Notes: a model not told the origin generated them from the sequence alone. A stretch of 64,000 nt of DNA from Thalassospira profundimaris (GCF_003326795.1 NZ_JPWI01000005.1:218691-282690); one strand, 5' to 3'. Positions 28,592 through 37,673 are shown, counted from the first letter of the stretch. Numbers and translations: made by a program.

Positions 28592-29365
28592 TTGGTGCCG
28601 CGTTTGGTGTCTTGGTGGATATGCTCTGTCATTGTAATGATCGGCACGGTCACTACTGGTCAACCAGTGGTGGCAAGAACACTTGTTGTCGCATTGAACA
28701 ACGCACCGCCTTATCGCATCATCAAAGATACGGCTTCGGGTATGTCCTATTCCGGCATTTACATTGATGTTGTCCGCGAGGCCGCAAGCCGGGCCGGGAT
28801 TGATCTTGAATTCGAGGTCGTCCCCTTCAAGCGGGCGCTACATCTGATCGAAAAAGGCAAGGCAGATCTGATGCTTGGTCCGAACCGGACCGATGAACGC
28901 CAGAAATACATGTATTATTTCGGTGCGGCATTACCCAATGAACCAAAGGCGGTTTATCTGGAGGCATCCGATGCTGATGTGGTGAGTATCACAGATCTGG
29001 GCCAGAAATCGGTCGGCGTTCTGCGCGGGGCCAATTATGGCTGGCAACTGGAAGATGCCAAGGATGTGCGTCTGGTCGAGGCTGTCGATTATGCTGCCTT
29101 GTTCAGGATGCTTGATCTTGGGCGCATTGATGCATTGATCGTCCCCGAACTTCAGGGTGTTGAGCAAATCCGGCAAGGGGGCCCGTTCAATATCCGCAAG
29201 GCCAGTCTGGTTTTGCAGGGACAACCATCCTTTATCGGGTTGTCGCGCCTGTCTGATTACTACATTGATGGCAGCTTCACCGAACTTGAGCAGGTGCTGG
29301 TCAAGATGCGTCAGGACGGGACGTTTGATGCGATTTACGACCACTATGCCCAGCCCGTGGACTAG
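28592..29365 (+). CDS. Extracellular solute-binding protein, family 3 (orphan)
   Basis: About 258 residues. The start is uncertain: TTG at 28592 is preferred because GGGAG lies 6 bases before it; the adjacent GTG (28595) or TTG at 28565 are alternatives. An N-terminal signal sequence (hydrophobic SVIVMIGTVTTG, cleavage near ARTL) precedes a family 3 periplasmic domain: VVALNNAPPYRI, then GIYIDVVREAASRAGI, KADLMLGPNRTDERQKYMYY, and the RGANYGWQL and ALIVPELQG segments. No permease or ATPase gene is near, so it is an orphan binding protein or a sensor. Confidence 0.75.
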   Translation: MVPRLVSWWICSVIVMIGTVTTGQPVVARTLVVALNNAPPYRIIKDTASGMSYSGIYIDVVREAASRAGIDLEFEVVPFKRALHLIEKGKADLMLGPNRTDERQKYMYYFGAALPNEPKAVYLEASDADVVSITDLGQKSVGVLRGANYGWQLEDAKDVRLVEAVDYAALFRMLDLGRIDALIVPELQGVEQIRQGGPFNIRKASLVLQGQPSFIGLSRLSDYYIDGSFTELEQVLVKMRQDGTFDAIYDHYAQPVD

Positions 29366-29415
29366 GCCCGAATGAACGCGCCGGTTCCGCTATGGCGGGG
29401 AATGTCATTGAAATC

Positions 29416-29452
29416 AAAAACGCTGGCGATCGGGAATGATCTGCCAGCGTTT
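29416..29452. terminator. Bidirectional terminator between the binding protein and msrP
   Basis: A 10-bp stem AAACGCTGGC (29418-29427) / GCCAGCGTTT (29443-29452) with a 15-base loop is flanked by A- and T-runs. It serves the convergent genes on both sides. Confidence 0.75.
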
Positions 29453-29498
29453 CGGTTTCAGGTATGCCTGAACAGTTTTTGGTCAAGGCAACGACCAA

Positions 29499-30467
29499 TC
29501 ACATGAACAGCTTTTCGTTTTCCATGCCCTTATACATATCGGCAACATAGTCGCCGTAACCGTTATAGATACGGGTCGGGACACTTTCCCCGTTATTGAG
29601 CAGGCGTTCATGTGCCTGTGACCAGCGCGGATGGGGAACTTCGGGGTTCACATTGGCCCAGAAGCCATATTCGTCGCTGTTGATGTCTTCCCAGAAGCTT
29701 TTTGGACGCTGGTCGGTAAAGGTAAAGCGGACGATGGATTTGATATTCTTGAAGCCGTATTTCCAGGGCGTGACCAGACGTAAAGGCGCGCCATTCTGCT
29801 TGGGCAGTTCTTCGCCATAGATACCGGTGGCAATCATGGTCAGTTCATTGGTGGCCTCGGCCATGGTCAGGCCTTCGATATAGGGCCATGGATACCAGAA
29901 CTGACGCAGGCCCGGCATGGTGTCTTTCTGGCTGGCGGTTTCCATTTCGACATATTTGGCCCCCGATAATGGCTTGGCAAAATCGACCAGTGCCTTCATC
30001 GGGAAACCCGACCAGGGAACGGTCATCGCCCATGCCTCGACACAGCGGAACCGATAAACGCGTTCTTCAAGCGGCATTTTTCGGACAAGGTCTTCAAAAT
30101 CAATCTCGATTGGGTTTTCCACCAGACCGTCAATCTTGACCGTCCAGGGACGGACATTCATGGCCTGGGCTGCCTGCGAGATCGATTTGTGGGAGCCGAA
30201 TTCATAGAAGTTGTTATAGGTCAGCGCCTTGGCCTTTTCGGTCAGTTCGCGATCAACCGTATAGGCGGGATTGCGTGATACCGGATACAGGTCTGCGGTG
30301 GAGGCAGCTCCCTGTGCCAACGCACTGCTGATTGGCAGGGATGCGGCGGTTGCGCCGATGGATCCGGCAGCGATACCCTTAAGAAACTGTCGGCGGTTTT
30401 GGTAAACCGATTGCGGTGTTGTATCACGTTCAGGGATTTCCCAGCCCTTCTTACGGCGTATCAGCAT
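29499..30467 (-). CDS. msrP: Periplasmic methionine sulfoxide reductase, molybdenum subunit MsrP (YedY)
   Basis: 322 residues from the ATG at 30467, chosen for GGAGG 5-9 bases upstream; an upstream in-frame TTG at 30479 is weaker. A Tat signal NRRQFLKG (24-31) is followed by the YedY fold; Cys142 in RFRCVEAWAM is the molybdenum ligand. It repairs oxidised methionine in periplasmic proteins and normally takes electrons from the membrane heme protein MsrQ. No msrQ is adjacent. Confidence 0.93.
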   Translation of the reverse strand: MLIRRKKGWEIPERDTTPQSVYQNRRQFLKGIAAGSIGATAASLPISSALAQGAASTADLYPVSRNPAYTVDRELTEKAKALTYNNFYEFGSHKSISQAAQAMNVRPWTVKIDGLVENPIEIDFEDLVRKMPLEERVYRFRCVEAWAMTVPWSGFPMKALVDFAKPLSGAKYVEMETASQKDTMPGLRQFWYPWPYIEGLTMAEATNELTMIATGIYGEELPKQNGAPLRLVTPWKYGFKNIKSIVRFTFTDQRPKSFWEDINSDEYGFWANVNPEVPHPRWSQAHERLLNNGESVPTRIYNGYGDYVADMYKGMENEKLFM

Positions 30468-30600
30468 GTCGTCCTCCAATTGCGCACTTGAACCAATGTC
30501 CGTGCAAAAGTCGCTTTGGGCAAGTCACGCCTCGGTGATCGGTTAGTGAAATCCCGTTGAATTCACCTGCTTAAGCATTTCTTCCTACGTGGAAAGCAGG

Positions 30601-30665
30601 CGAGCTGATCAAAGCAATGATCAATTGATCGTGCGAAGTGATCGGATGGCGGATAGAATGATCGC
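30601..30665. promoter_or_regulatory. Cluster of TGATC motifs upstream of the LysR gene
   Basis: Five TGATC copies start at 30606, 30618, 30626, 30639 and 30659. Two of them form the perfect palindrome GATCAATTGATC (30619-30630). The same core recurs as TGATCGTT-N3-AACGATCA at 31576-31594 upstream of the regulated operon, so this is a likely LysR binding region. Confidence 0.5.
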
Positions 30666-30691
30666 AAACAACATCAATCAGGGTGGTTTAC

Positions 30692-31585
30692 GTGTTTGAG
30701 TTCAAGGATATCGAAATTCTTCAGGATATCATCAAGGCTGGCGGTTTCAGGGCCGCGGCCCAGAAATACAATCTGTCGCAATCTGCGATTTCTGCGCGTG
30801 TGTCCGGGCTTGAGAAAAAACTGGGCATCATGCTGTTTGATCGCAGTAACCGACAGGTGCGTCTGACCGCGGCCGGTTTGCGCTTTGTCGAGGAAGCCCA
30901 GCGGCTTTCACGCGCACGTGATCGCATCTGGCAGGAGCTGACCCATCCCGGCGAACTGAGCGGGACGGTGCGCATCGGGGTGGCGGAAACCATCGTCCAT
31001 ACGCTTCTGACCGACATGCTCAACAAGCTGAAGAACGATTTTCCCAAGGTCCGCTTTGAATTGTCGGTCGATACGTCCGGGCAGCTTGGCAAGGCACTTG
31101 AAGACGACGAGATGGATGTCGCGATCATGCTGCGCGAATCCGTTCCGCAGGGTGCGGTAGCAGCCCCGCTTAAACCGGTCGAACTGGGCTGGTATTGCGT
31201 CGAAACGATGGAGCTGGGTGACAAACCATTATCGTTAAGCGAACTTGCAGGCCATGCGATCGTGACTTTCCCGAAGGGCACACCGCCGTTTCGCGAGATA
31301 GAAAGTATCTTTGCTGCCCCTGATATTTCGCAACCGGCACTCCACGGATCGGCATCGCTTTCAACCGTCAAACATCTGGTGGCGGGGGGCTTCGGTATTG
31401 GTGTTTTGCCAAGCCTGATGGTCAAAAATTCCGTTTGGGATGAACACATTAAGCAGATTCCGGTGTGCGAGGAAGCATCGCTGACAGCGCTTCACTTTGT
31501 CATCACCTATTACCCGGAACGGAACCGCGAAATTGGCGATGCTGTTCAGGAAGCAGCAAGATTGTTTGATCAAACTGATCGTTAA
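30692..31585 (+). CDS. LysR-family transcriptional regulator
   Basis: 297 residues from the GTG at 30692, which has AGGGTGG 6 bases upstream; a GTG at 30683 is the alternative. N-terminal helix-turn-helix (FRAAAQKYNLSQSAISARVSGLEKKLG, about 15-45) and a periplasmic-binding-like effector domain (from about 90). It reads in the same direction as the DUF1445-TRAP operon that starts 90 bases later. It is therefore the probable regulator of that operon, with the inducer likely to be its transported compound. Confidence 0.88.
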   Translation: MFEFKDIEILQDIIKAGGFRAAAQKYNLSQSAISARVSGLEKKLGIMLFDRSNRQVRLTAAGLRFVEEAQRLSRARDRIWQELTHPGELSGTVRIGVAETIVHTLLTDMLNKLKNDFPKVRFELSVDTSGQLGKALEDDEMDVAIMLRESVPQGAVAAPLKPVELGWYCVETMELGDKPLSLSELAGHAIVTFPKGTPPFREIESIFAAPDISQPALHGSASLSTVKHLVAGGFGIGVLPSLMVKNSVWDEHIKQIPVCEEASLTALHFVITYYPERNREIGDAVQEAARLFDQTDR

Positions 31586-31594
31586 AAACGATCA
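31576..31594. promoter_or_regulatory. LysR operator candidate for the DUF1445-TRAP operon
   Basis: A perfect dyad TGATCGTT (31576-31583) / AACGATCA (31587-31594) with a three-base centre spans the lysR stop codon. A TTGACA box (31616-31621) lies about 25 bases downstream, which puts the dyad near -65 of the expected start, the usual LysR recognition position. Confidence 0.55.
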
Positions 31595-31674
31595 AAAAAC
31601 AGATAAAATGATTTCTTGACAAGATCGGTCCTGTTTCACAATCTTTATAAAGAGGCAGAGAATGGGACTGAAAA

Positions 31675-32538
31675 ATGAACGCGTCAAAAAGCGCCACCCG
31701 TTCCGTTGACACCGCGAAGGCAGCCATCGCAGATGTAACGCCACTGGCGTTGCGCAAGGCGATCCGTAGCGGCGAACATACAGGGACGACCACCGGTTAT
31801 TCATCGGGTTACCTTCAGGGGAACCTGGCGATCCTGCCGGCTGACTATGCAGACGAGTTTCTGCAGTTTTGTGCCAAGAACCCGAAATCTTGCCCGCTGA
31901 TCGGTATGTCTGAGCCGGGATCGCCCCACATCCCGGCCTTGGGTGAGGATCTTGATATCCGCACAGATCTTCCGGGCTATCGTATTTTCCGTGGCAGCAC
32001 CGAATTTACCAGCAGCACCGACCTGACAGATGTTTGGCGCGATGATCTCGTGACCTTTGTTCTGGGATGTTCGTTTTCCTTTGAAGCGGCCATCACCCGG
32101 GGCGGTGTGCCGGTGCGTCATATGGATGCGAACCGCAACGTGCCGATGTATGTGACCAATATCGAAACGTCGCCTGCCGGTCGTTTCCATGGTCCGCTTG
32201 TGGTGTCGATGCGGTCCTTTACGCCCGGCGATGCGATCCGGGCGATCCTGTATTCTGATCGATATCGTTTGGCCCACGGGGCACCGGTACATATTGGTGA
32301 CCCGTCGCAAATCGGTATCGCCGATATCATGAAACCGGACTTTGGAGATGAACCCGTCATTCATGAAGGGGACATTCCGGTTTTCTGGGCGTGTGGAGTC
32401 ACGCCGCAGATGGCAATTCGTAACGCCTTGCCCGAATTCGCCATTACGCACGAACCCGGCCTGATGCTTGTGACCGATGTCCTGGCAGAAGCCGCGGAAT
32501 TTTCCCTTCAGACCAAATCTGAAACAAGCCAATCATAA
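31675..32538 (+). CDS. DUF1445 protein (D-glutamate cyclase / putative hydro-lyase family)
   Basis: 287 residues. The family pattern GYLQGNLAILPADYADEFLQFC and NPKSCPLIG (near 45-75) is clear, followed by DLVTFVLGCSFSFEAAI and NVPMYVTNI (near 125-165), where the family's active-site residues are thought to lie. The mammalian relative DGLUCY converts D-glutamate to 5-oxo-D-proline and water. That activity is inferred, not shown here. It is the first gene of a TRAP operon that also holds an amidase. Confidence 0.88.
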   Translation: MNASKSATRSVDTAKAAIADVTPLALRKAIRSGEHTGTTTGYSSGYLQGNLAILPADYADEFLQFCAKNPKSCPLIGMSEPGSPHIPALGEDLDIRTDLPGYRIFRGSTEFTSSTDLTDVWRDDLVTFVLGCSFSFEAAITRGGVPVRHMDANRNVPMYVTNIETSPAGRFHGPLVVSMRSFTPGDAIRAILYSDRYRLAHGAPVHIGDPSQIGIADIMKPDFGDEPVIHEGDIPVFWACGVTPQMAIRNALPEFAITHEPGLMLVTDVLAEAAEFSLQTKSETSQS

Positions 32539-32562
32539 ACGTTACATCAGAGGAGTTTTCTT

Positions 32563-33615
32563 ATGAAAAAGATGGTTTCTTCGCTTTTGGCAGTTTCTGC
32601 CCTTGGTGCGGGCTTTGCCGCAACCCCGGCATTTGCCGAAGATCTTTCGGTCGTTGGCAGCTGGAGCAGCCTGCCGCTGTATAAACAGTATGAAAGCCCG
32701 TTCTGGACCGAAACTTTCCCGGCGGATTCCAAGGGTGAATTCAATGTCGAGATGACCACCCACGATCAGATGGGTATCGGTGGCGGTGATGTTTTCCGTA
32801 TCCTCAGCGATGGCGTTTTTGATGTTGCCATGACCGTTGGCGATTATGCGGTTGGCGATGCGCCGGAACTTGAAGGCCTTGACGTGCCGCTGGTCGCAAA
32901 CACCGCAGCCGAGGCAAAGGCAATGGTCGAAGCAGCCCGTCCGATGGTTGATGATATCTTTGCGGAACGTTTCAATGCCAAGGTTCTGGCTGTTGCGCCG
33001 TACCCGCCGCAGGTCGTTTTCTGTGCTGGTGAAGTCAACACACTTGCCGATCTTGAAGGCAAGAAAGTCCGTGGCTCGGGCCGTATGACCACCAAGTTCC
33101 TTGAAGCACTGGGTGCGACCGGCGTTAACGTCGCTTTCTCGGAAGTTCCGGGTGGTCTGGAGCGTGGCGTGATTGATTGTGCCGTTACCGGTGCCGGTTC
33201 GGGCTATAGCGCAGGCTGGTGGGAAGTTTCCGATCACCTGATGACCATTCCGCTCGGTGGCTGGGATCCGGTTGTGACCGCGATGAACATGGACAAGTGG
33301 AACAGCCTGAGTGCCGATCAGCAGAAATTCATCATGGATGAAGTCAAAACCAAGTTCGAAGCACCGGCTTGGGCATCTGCGGCAGATGCGCTTAAAAACG
33401 ATGTTGCCTGCCTGACCGGCAATGGCACCTGCCCGGCAGGTGAACCGGCGAATATGAAGCTGGTCGAAGTTTCTGATGCTGATGTTGCCAAAGCCAAGGA
33501 AATCCTGACCACCACCGTTCTTCCGGAGTGGGCAGAGCGCGCTGGCAATGACTGGGTCAAACGCTGGAACGATAGCGTCGGTGCGACCGTCGGTGTTACC
33601 GTACCGCTTAACTAA
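32563..33615 (+). CDS. TRAP transporter substrate-binding protein (DctP type)
   Basis: 350 residues. A Sec signal peptide (residues about 1-25, ending AFAED) precedes a DctP fold: WTETFPADSKGEFNVEMT, then the GGGDVFRILSDGVFDVAM segment, and KKVRGSGRMTTKFLEALGAT with the arginine that usually binds the substrate carboxylate (near 170). The protein has a five-cysteine pattern including CLTGNGTC near the C-terminus, unusual for DctP. It is followed by DctQ and DctM, so the three make one importer. Confidence 0.92.
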   Translation: MKKMVSSLLAVSALGAGFAATPAFAEDLSVVGSWSSLPLYKQYESPFWTETFPADSKGEFNVEMTTHDQMGIGGGDVFRILSDGVFDVAMTVGDYAVGDAPELEGLDVPLVANTAAEAKAMVEAARPMVDDIFAERFNAKVLAVAPYPPQVVFCAGEVNTLADLEGKKVRGSGRMTTKFLEALGATGVNVAFSEVPGGLERGVIDCAVTGAGSGYSAGWWEVSDHLMTIPLGGWDPVVTAMNMDKWNSLSADQQKFIMDEVKTKFEAPAWASAADALKNDVACLTGNGTCPAGEPANMKLVEVSDADVAKAKEILTTTVLPEWAERAGNDWVKRWNDSVGATVGVTVPLN

Positions 33616-33625
33616 TCAGTAGTGT

Positions 33626-34192
33626 ATGGCGGAGACCAAGATCGTGACCCAAAAACTGATTGCGGCCATCCGCCGCACGAACCGCATTATCGCGCTGCTC
33701 GTCGGACTTGTTCTGATGGGCAGCGTGGCCCTGATCATCGCCGAGATTTTGCTGCGTGAAATAGGCATTTCCCTTGGCGGATCGGAAGAAATTTCTGGTT
33801 ACGTCATGGCGGGTGTTGCCAGCTGGGGGCTGTCATTTGCCCTGACCGAGCTGGCCCATGTCAGGATTGACCTTATTCGACTGAAATTGCAGGAACGTGG
33901 CAAAGCGTTTCTGGATCTTTTGTCGATTGTTGCCCTGGCCGGTGTGGCGTCTGTTGTCGCCATTCAATGCTGGCCGGTATTGTCGAAAACCATCCAACGT
34001 GGTTCGACTGCCAATACCCCGCTTGAGACGCCGCTGTGGATTCCGCAAGCCATCTGGTTTTCGGGCTGGTTGTGGTTTGCCGTCTGTTCCTGTGCGCTGG
34101 TGGTCCTGACCCTTATTCTTTTGATGCGACGCGATCTTGAACAGGCTGATACGCTTGTTGGTGCCCGCTCTGAACTGGAGCTGGAAGCATGA
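33626..34192 (+). CDS. TRAP transporter small membrane subunit (DctQ type)
   Basis: 188 residues with four membrane helices (about 18-40, 55-75, 95-118, 140-165). The conserved ILLREIGISLGGSEEISGY and ALTELAHVRIDLIRLKL segments are typical of DctQ. It overlaps dctM by 4 bases (ATGA) and lies 10 bases after dctP, showing coupling. Confidence 0.9.
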   Translation: MAETKIVTQKLIAAIRRTNRIIALLVGLVLMGSVALIIAEILLREIGISLGGSEEISGYVMAGVASWGLSFALTELAHVRIDLIRLKLQERGKAFLDLLSIVALAGVASVVAIQCWPVLSKTIQRGSTANTPLETPLWIPQAIWFSGWLWFAVCSCALVVLTLILLMRRDLEQADTLVGARSELELEA

Positions 34193-35469
34193 TTTTCGCT
34201 GTTACGGCATCCTTGCTGGGGCTTTTGGCCCTTTCGATCCCGGTCGGGATTGTTTTGTTCCTTCTGGGGATCGGTGTTGATCAGTTCTTTACCCCGTTCC
34301 CGCTGTTGCGCGGGCTTGGGCAGGTTGTCTGGTCGTCGTCCAATTCATCGACCCTGATTGCCATTCCGTTCTTTGTGTTGCTGGGTGAAATTCTGGTGCG
34401 CGGCGGAATTGCCGCGAAGACCTATGAGGCCCTTGATAAGTGGTTCTCATGGCTGCCCGGTGGTCTGATCCATGCCAATATCGGAACGGCGACCATGTTC
34501 TCGGCAACGTCGGGATCGTCGGTCGCAACGGCAGCGACCGTTGCCACGGTGGCGATGCCACAGGCCGAAAAGCTTGGATATGATCCCAAACTGTTTTCCG
34601 GTGCGATCGCAGCGGGCGGTACATTGGGCATCATGATCCCGCCGTCGATCAATCTTATCGTCTATGGATTTTTGACCGAAACATCGATCCCGCAACTGTT
34701 CCTTGCCGGTCTGGTTCCGGGGCTTGTGATGGCCGTGGCCTTCATGCTGGTGACAGCGGTCCTTTGCAAAGTCAAACCGTCGCTTGGCGGGCAGAGCCGG
34801 TCCTTTACCTGGTCGGAGCGGATCGTCAGCCTGAAGCATTTGCTGCCTATTCTGGTGCTGTTCTTTGTGGTGATCGGATCGATCTATGCCGGTTGGGCGA
34901 CCCCTACGGAATCCGCAGCGGTCGGTGTTGCAATTGCGCTTCTGATTGCCGGTTTCAACAAGGGTGTTTCCAACGACATGATCAAGCTGTGCCTGCTTGG
35001 CACGGTGCGGATTACCGCGATGATCATGCTGGTGATTATCGGGGCCTATTTCCTGAACTTCACCCTGACCGCAGCCGGTATGGGCCGCGAGCTCAAGGAG
35101 CTTCTGGTTGGTCTCAACCTGAGCCCGATGGGAACGCTTTTGGTGGTAATCGCACTTTACATCGTGCTGGGCTTCTTCATTGAAACCCTGTCGCTGATGG
35201 TGGCGACCATTCCGATTATTGTGCCGATCATGGTTGGCATGGGGTTCGACAAGGTCTGGTTTGGCATCTTGCTGATTGTTCTGATCGAGATGGCTCTGAT
35301 CACCCCGCCTGTCGGATTGAACCTGTATGTCGTGCAGGGTGCACGCAAGAACGGGCGCCTGTCAGAGGTCATGCTTGGAACCATCCCGTTTGTTCTGGTG
35401 ATGGTGGCGATGATCATCGGTCTGATTTTCCTGCCCGACCTTGCGCTTTTCCTGCCTGAATATCTCTGA
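34189..35469 (+). CDS. TRAP transporter large membrane subunit (DctM type)
   Basis: 426 residues with about 12 membrane segments. Family signatures: LGEILVRGGIAAKTYEAL, the GGLIHANIGTATMFSATSGSS loop, AAGGTLGIMIPPSINLIVYG and LIEMALITPPVGLNLYVVQG. Together with DctP and DctQ it imports a carboxylate or similar small acid using a sodium or proton gradient. Confidence 0.95.
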   Translation: MIFAVTASLLGLLALSIPVGIVLFLLGIGVDQFFTPFPLLRGLGQVVWSSSNSSTLIAIPFFVLLGEILVRGGIAAKTYEALDKWFSWLPGGLIHANIGTATMFSATSGSSVATAATVATVAMPQAEKLGYDPKLFSGAIAAGGTLGIMIPPSINLIVYGFLTETSIPQLFLAGLVPGLVMAVAFMLVTAVLCKVKPSLGGQSRSFTWSERIVSLKHLLPILVLFFVVIGSIYAGWATPTESAAVGVAIALLIAGFNKGVSNDMIKLCLLGTVRITAMIMLVIIGAYFLNFTLTAAGMGRELKELLVGLNLSPMGTLLVVIALYIVLGFFIETLSLMVATIPIIVPIMVGMGFDKVWFGILLIVLIEMALITPPVGLNLYVVQGARKNGRLSEVMLGTIPFVLVMVAMIIGLIFLPDLALFLPEYL

Positions 35470-35606
35470 GCAGGCAGGTCTTAGTTCAACGAATGATTGA
35501 GGCGGAATACGAGCCGGGAAAGCCGGTTCGTATTCCTGCTCCACGTCCGGTCCCGGCTTCCCCAGCCCGGCGGATGTCCCCAAACAAATGAACCCGGATT
35601 ACAAAA
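35470..35606. other. Gap within the operon with an imperfect stem-loop
   Basis: GGGAAAGCCGG (35517-35527) pairs imperfectly with CCGGCTTCCCC about 25-30 bases later, forming a hairpin without a T-run. It lies between dctM and the DUF2848 gene and may stabilise the upstream mRNA or set unequal expression. No gene is present. Confidence 0.4.
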
Positions 35607-36290
35607 ATGCAGATGAATTTTACCCTTTCGGGCAAAGAGATCGCCTTTGATATCGCCCATTGCACCGTTGCCGGATGGACCGGTCGCGATGCCCATGCCA
35701 TTCAGCATCATATTGATGAACTTGCAGCAATCGGTGTGAAGCCGCCGTCAAGCGTGCCGCTTTATTACCGCACGGCATCGGGCATGGTGACCCAGCAAGA
35801 CCGTATCGAAGTTGTCGGCAAAGGCACATCGGGCGAGATCGAACCGTTCCTGATTGCAAGCGATGGCGTGCTTTATCTTGGACTGGCATCCGACCATACC
35901 GACCGTGAACTTGAGGCGCACTCGGTTGCCCTGTCCAAGCAGATTTGTGAAAAGCCGGTGGCAAAAGAAATCTGGCGTTTTGACGAGGTCGCCGACCACA
36001 TCGAACAGATTGAAATGCGGTCCTGGATTTCCGAGCAGGATGGCGATGACTGGGTGCTTTATCAGGAAGGAACAATTGCCTCGATCCGCCCGCTAAGCGA
36101 CCTGATTGACGGTTCCGGCCTGATGTCATCCGCCCCGGCAGGCAAGGCATCGGTGATGCTGTGCGGCACGCTTGGTGCCAAAGGCGGCGTACGTCCGGCA
36201 AAGCGTTTCAAAATGGCATTGCATGATCCGGTTCTTGGTCGCACGATCGAGCATTCTTATGCCATTAATGAACTTCCGGAAATTGCCTGA
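35607..36290 (+). CDS. DUF2848 family protein
   Basis: 227 residues, cytoplasmic. The family hallmarks are visible: CTVAGWTGRD near the N-terminus, IDELAAIGVKPPSSVPLYYR (about 33-55), ASDHTDRELEAHSVALSKQICEKPVAKEIW (near 92-125) and the C-terminal MLCGTLGAKGGVRPAKRF. DUF2848 proteins are predicted hydrolase-like enzymes of unknown reaction. Position between a TRAP importer and an amidase suggests it acts on the imported compound. Confidence 0.85.
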   Translation: MQMNFTLSGKEIAFDIAHCTVAGWTGRDAHAIQHHIDELAAIGVKPPSSVPLYYRTASGMVTQQDRIEVVGKGTSGEIEPFLIASDGVLYLGLASDHTDRELEAHSVALSKQICEKPVAKEIWRFDEVADHIEQIEMRSWISEQDGDDWVLYQEGTIASIRPLSDLIDGSGLMSSAPAGKASVMLCGTLGAKGGVRPAKRFKMALHDPVLGRTIEHSYAINELPEIA

Positions 36291-36339
36291 GCCAGTTTCC
36301 GCCTGAAACAAAACGATAAAAGAAGGATGAGGCAGCCAG

Positions 36340-37608
36340 ATGGGCGCGATGATCGACAAGGCACAAGCAGCAATCGACAAGGTCAATGAGCTTGGTGATC
36401 TGAAGGGGCAAATCTTTACGGAATTTGACCCGGACCGGATTCTGGCCGCTGCGGCAAAGGCCGAAGAACTGTCTGCTGCCAATCCGGGCTTGCCGCTTGC
36501 CGGGATGCTGGTTTCGATCAAGGACCTGTATGATGAAGCAGGCATAGCCACCACAGCGGCGTCAAAGCTTCTTTTGGATCGCACCCCGGCAGATGCAGAT
36601 TGCGACATTGTACGTCTGGTAAAGGAAGCCGGTGCGATCCCGTTTGGTCGCACGACGCTTAGCGAATTTGCCTATTCCGGTGTGGGGCTTAATCCGCATT
36701 ACGGGACGCCGGGCAATATCTTTGATGCCGATGGTATTCCCGGTGGTTCGACATCCGGGGGTGGTTTGACTGTGGCCCATGGTCTGGTTGATTTTGCTCT
36801 TGGAACCGATACCGGCGGATCAATCCGCATTCCGTCTGCGATCAATGGCCTTTATGGCTTCAAGCCAAGCCGTCTTGGTGTTTCGGGCAAGGGCATTCAT
36901 CCGCTTGCCAAAAGCTTTGATACCCCGGGCCCGCTTGCCCGTGATCTTGATACCGCGATTGCCGTGTTCGAGGTCATGACGGGTGAGGCGCTTGAGCATG
37001 TTGATCCGTCACCACTTCGCATTGGTGTGCCGACCAGCGGTTTTGTCGACGGGCTGGATGATCGGGTGAAGGCCGATTTTGCAACCATCTGCGCGCAGTT
37101 GAAAGCAGCCGGGCACGAACTGGTCGAGATTGAGCTTGGTTTCATTGCCGAAAACGCGATCTTAAACAAGATGCTGGTGTCATTTGAGGCGCACGCGATC
37201 TATTCCGGCGATTTTGACAAACTTGAAACGGTCGGTGATCCGCGCGTTCTGGCCCGTCTGAAATTTGCCGATACCCTGTCAAAGGACGATATGATTGCGG
37301 CCTATGCCAAACGGGTAGATGTGGTTTCGATGTTCAATGCGGCGATGGCTGATGTTGATGTGATGATTGCACCGACCTTGCCGATGATGGCACCAAAGAT
37401 TGCCGAGGTTGAAGCCGATTTTGACAATCTTAATGCCCTGATGTTGCGCAATACCGGCTATCTCAATCTTGTCGATGCCTGCGCAATTTCGATCCCGGTC
37501 CATATTGACGGTGAAACAGTTCCGGCCGCCTTGATGGTTGCAGCCCCACATGGTCATGACAAGCAGGTACTGAATGCTGCGCGTCAGATTGATCCTTTGT
37601 TTGGCTAG
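36340..37608 (+). CDS. Amidase signature family enzyme
   Basis: 422 residues. The Ser-cisSer-Lys triad is Lys61 (SIKDLYDEAG), the GGSTSGGG loop (about 135-142) and the nucleophile Ser161 in GTDTGGSIRIPS. It hydrolyses a C-N bond such as an amide or a ring-opened ureide. Substrate selectivity is not predictable, but it is the last gene of the LysR-regulated operon and so probably completes the catabolism of what DctPQM imports. Confidence 0.9.
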   Translation: MGAMIDKAQAAIDKVNELGDLKGQIFTEFDPDRILAAAAKAEELSAANPGLPLAGMLVSIKDLYDEAGIATTAASKLLLDRTPADADCDIVRLVKEAGAIPFGRTTLSEFAYSGVGLNPHYGTPGNIFDADGIPGGSTSGGGLTVAHGLVDFALGTDTGGSIRIPSAINGLYGFKPSRLGVSGKGIHPLAKSFDTPGPLARDLDTAIAVFEVMTGEALEHVDPSPLRIGVPTSGFVDGLDDRVKADFATICAQLKAAGHELVEIELGFIAENAILNKMLVSFEAHAIYSGDFDKLETVGDPRVLARLKFADTLSKDDMIAAYAKRVDVVSMFNAAMADVDVMIAPTLPMMAPKIAEVEADFDNLNALMLRNTGYLNLVDACAISIPVHIDGETVPAALMVAAPHGHDKQVLNAARQIDPLFG

Positions 37609-37620
37609 GTCAAGTCATGC

Positions 37621-37649
37621 AAAAAGGCCCGGCATTGCCGGGCCTTTTT
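37621..37649. terminator. Bidirectional terminator after the amidase gene
   Basis: A perfect stem GGCCCGGC (37626-37633) / GCCGGGCC (37637-37644) has AAAAA before and TTTTT after it. It ends the TRAP operon and the convergent vanB gene. Confidence 0.9.
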
Positions 37650-37673
37650 GTTGCAGATAGCATGTATCAGAGC

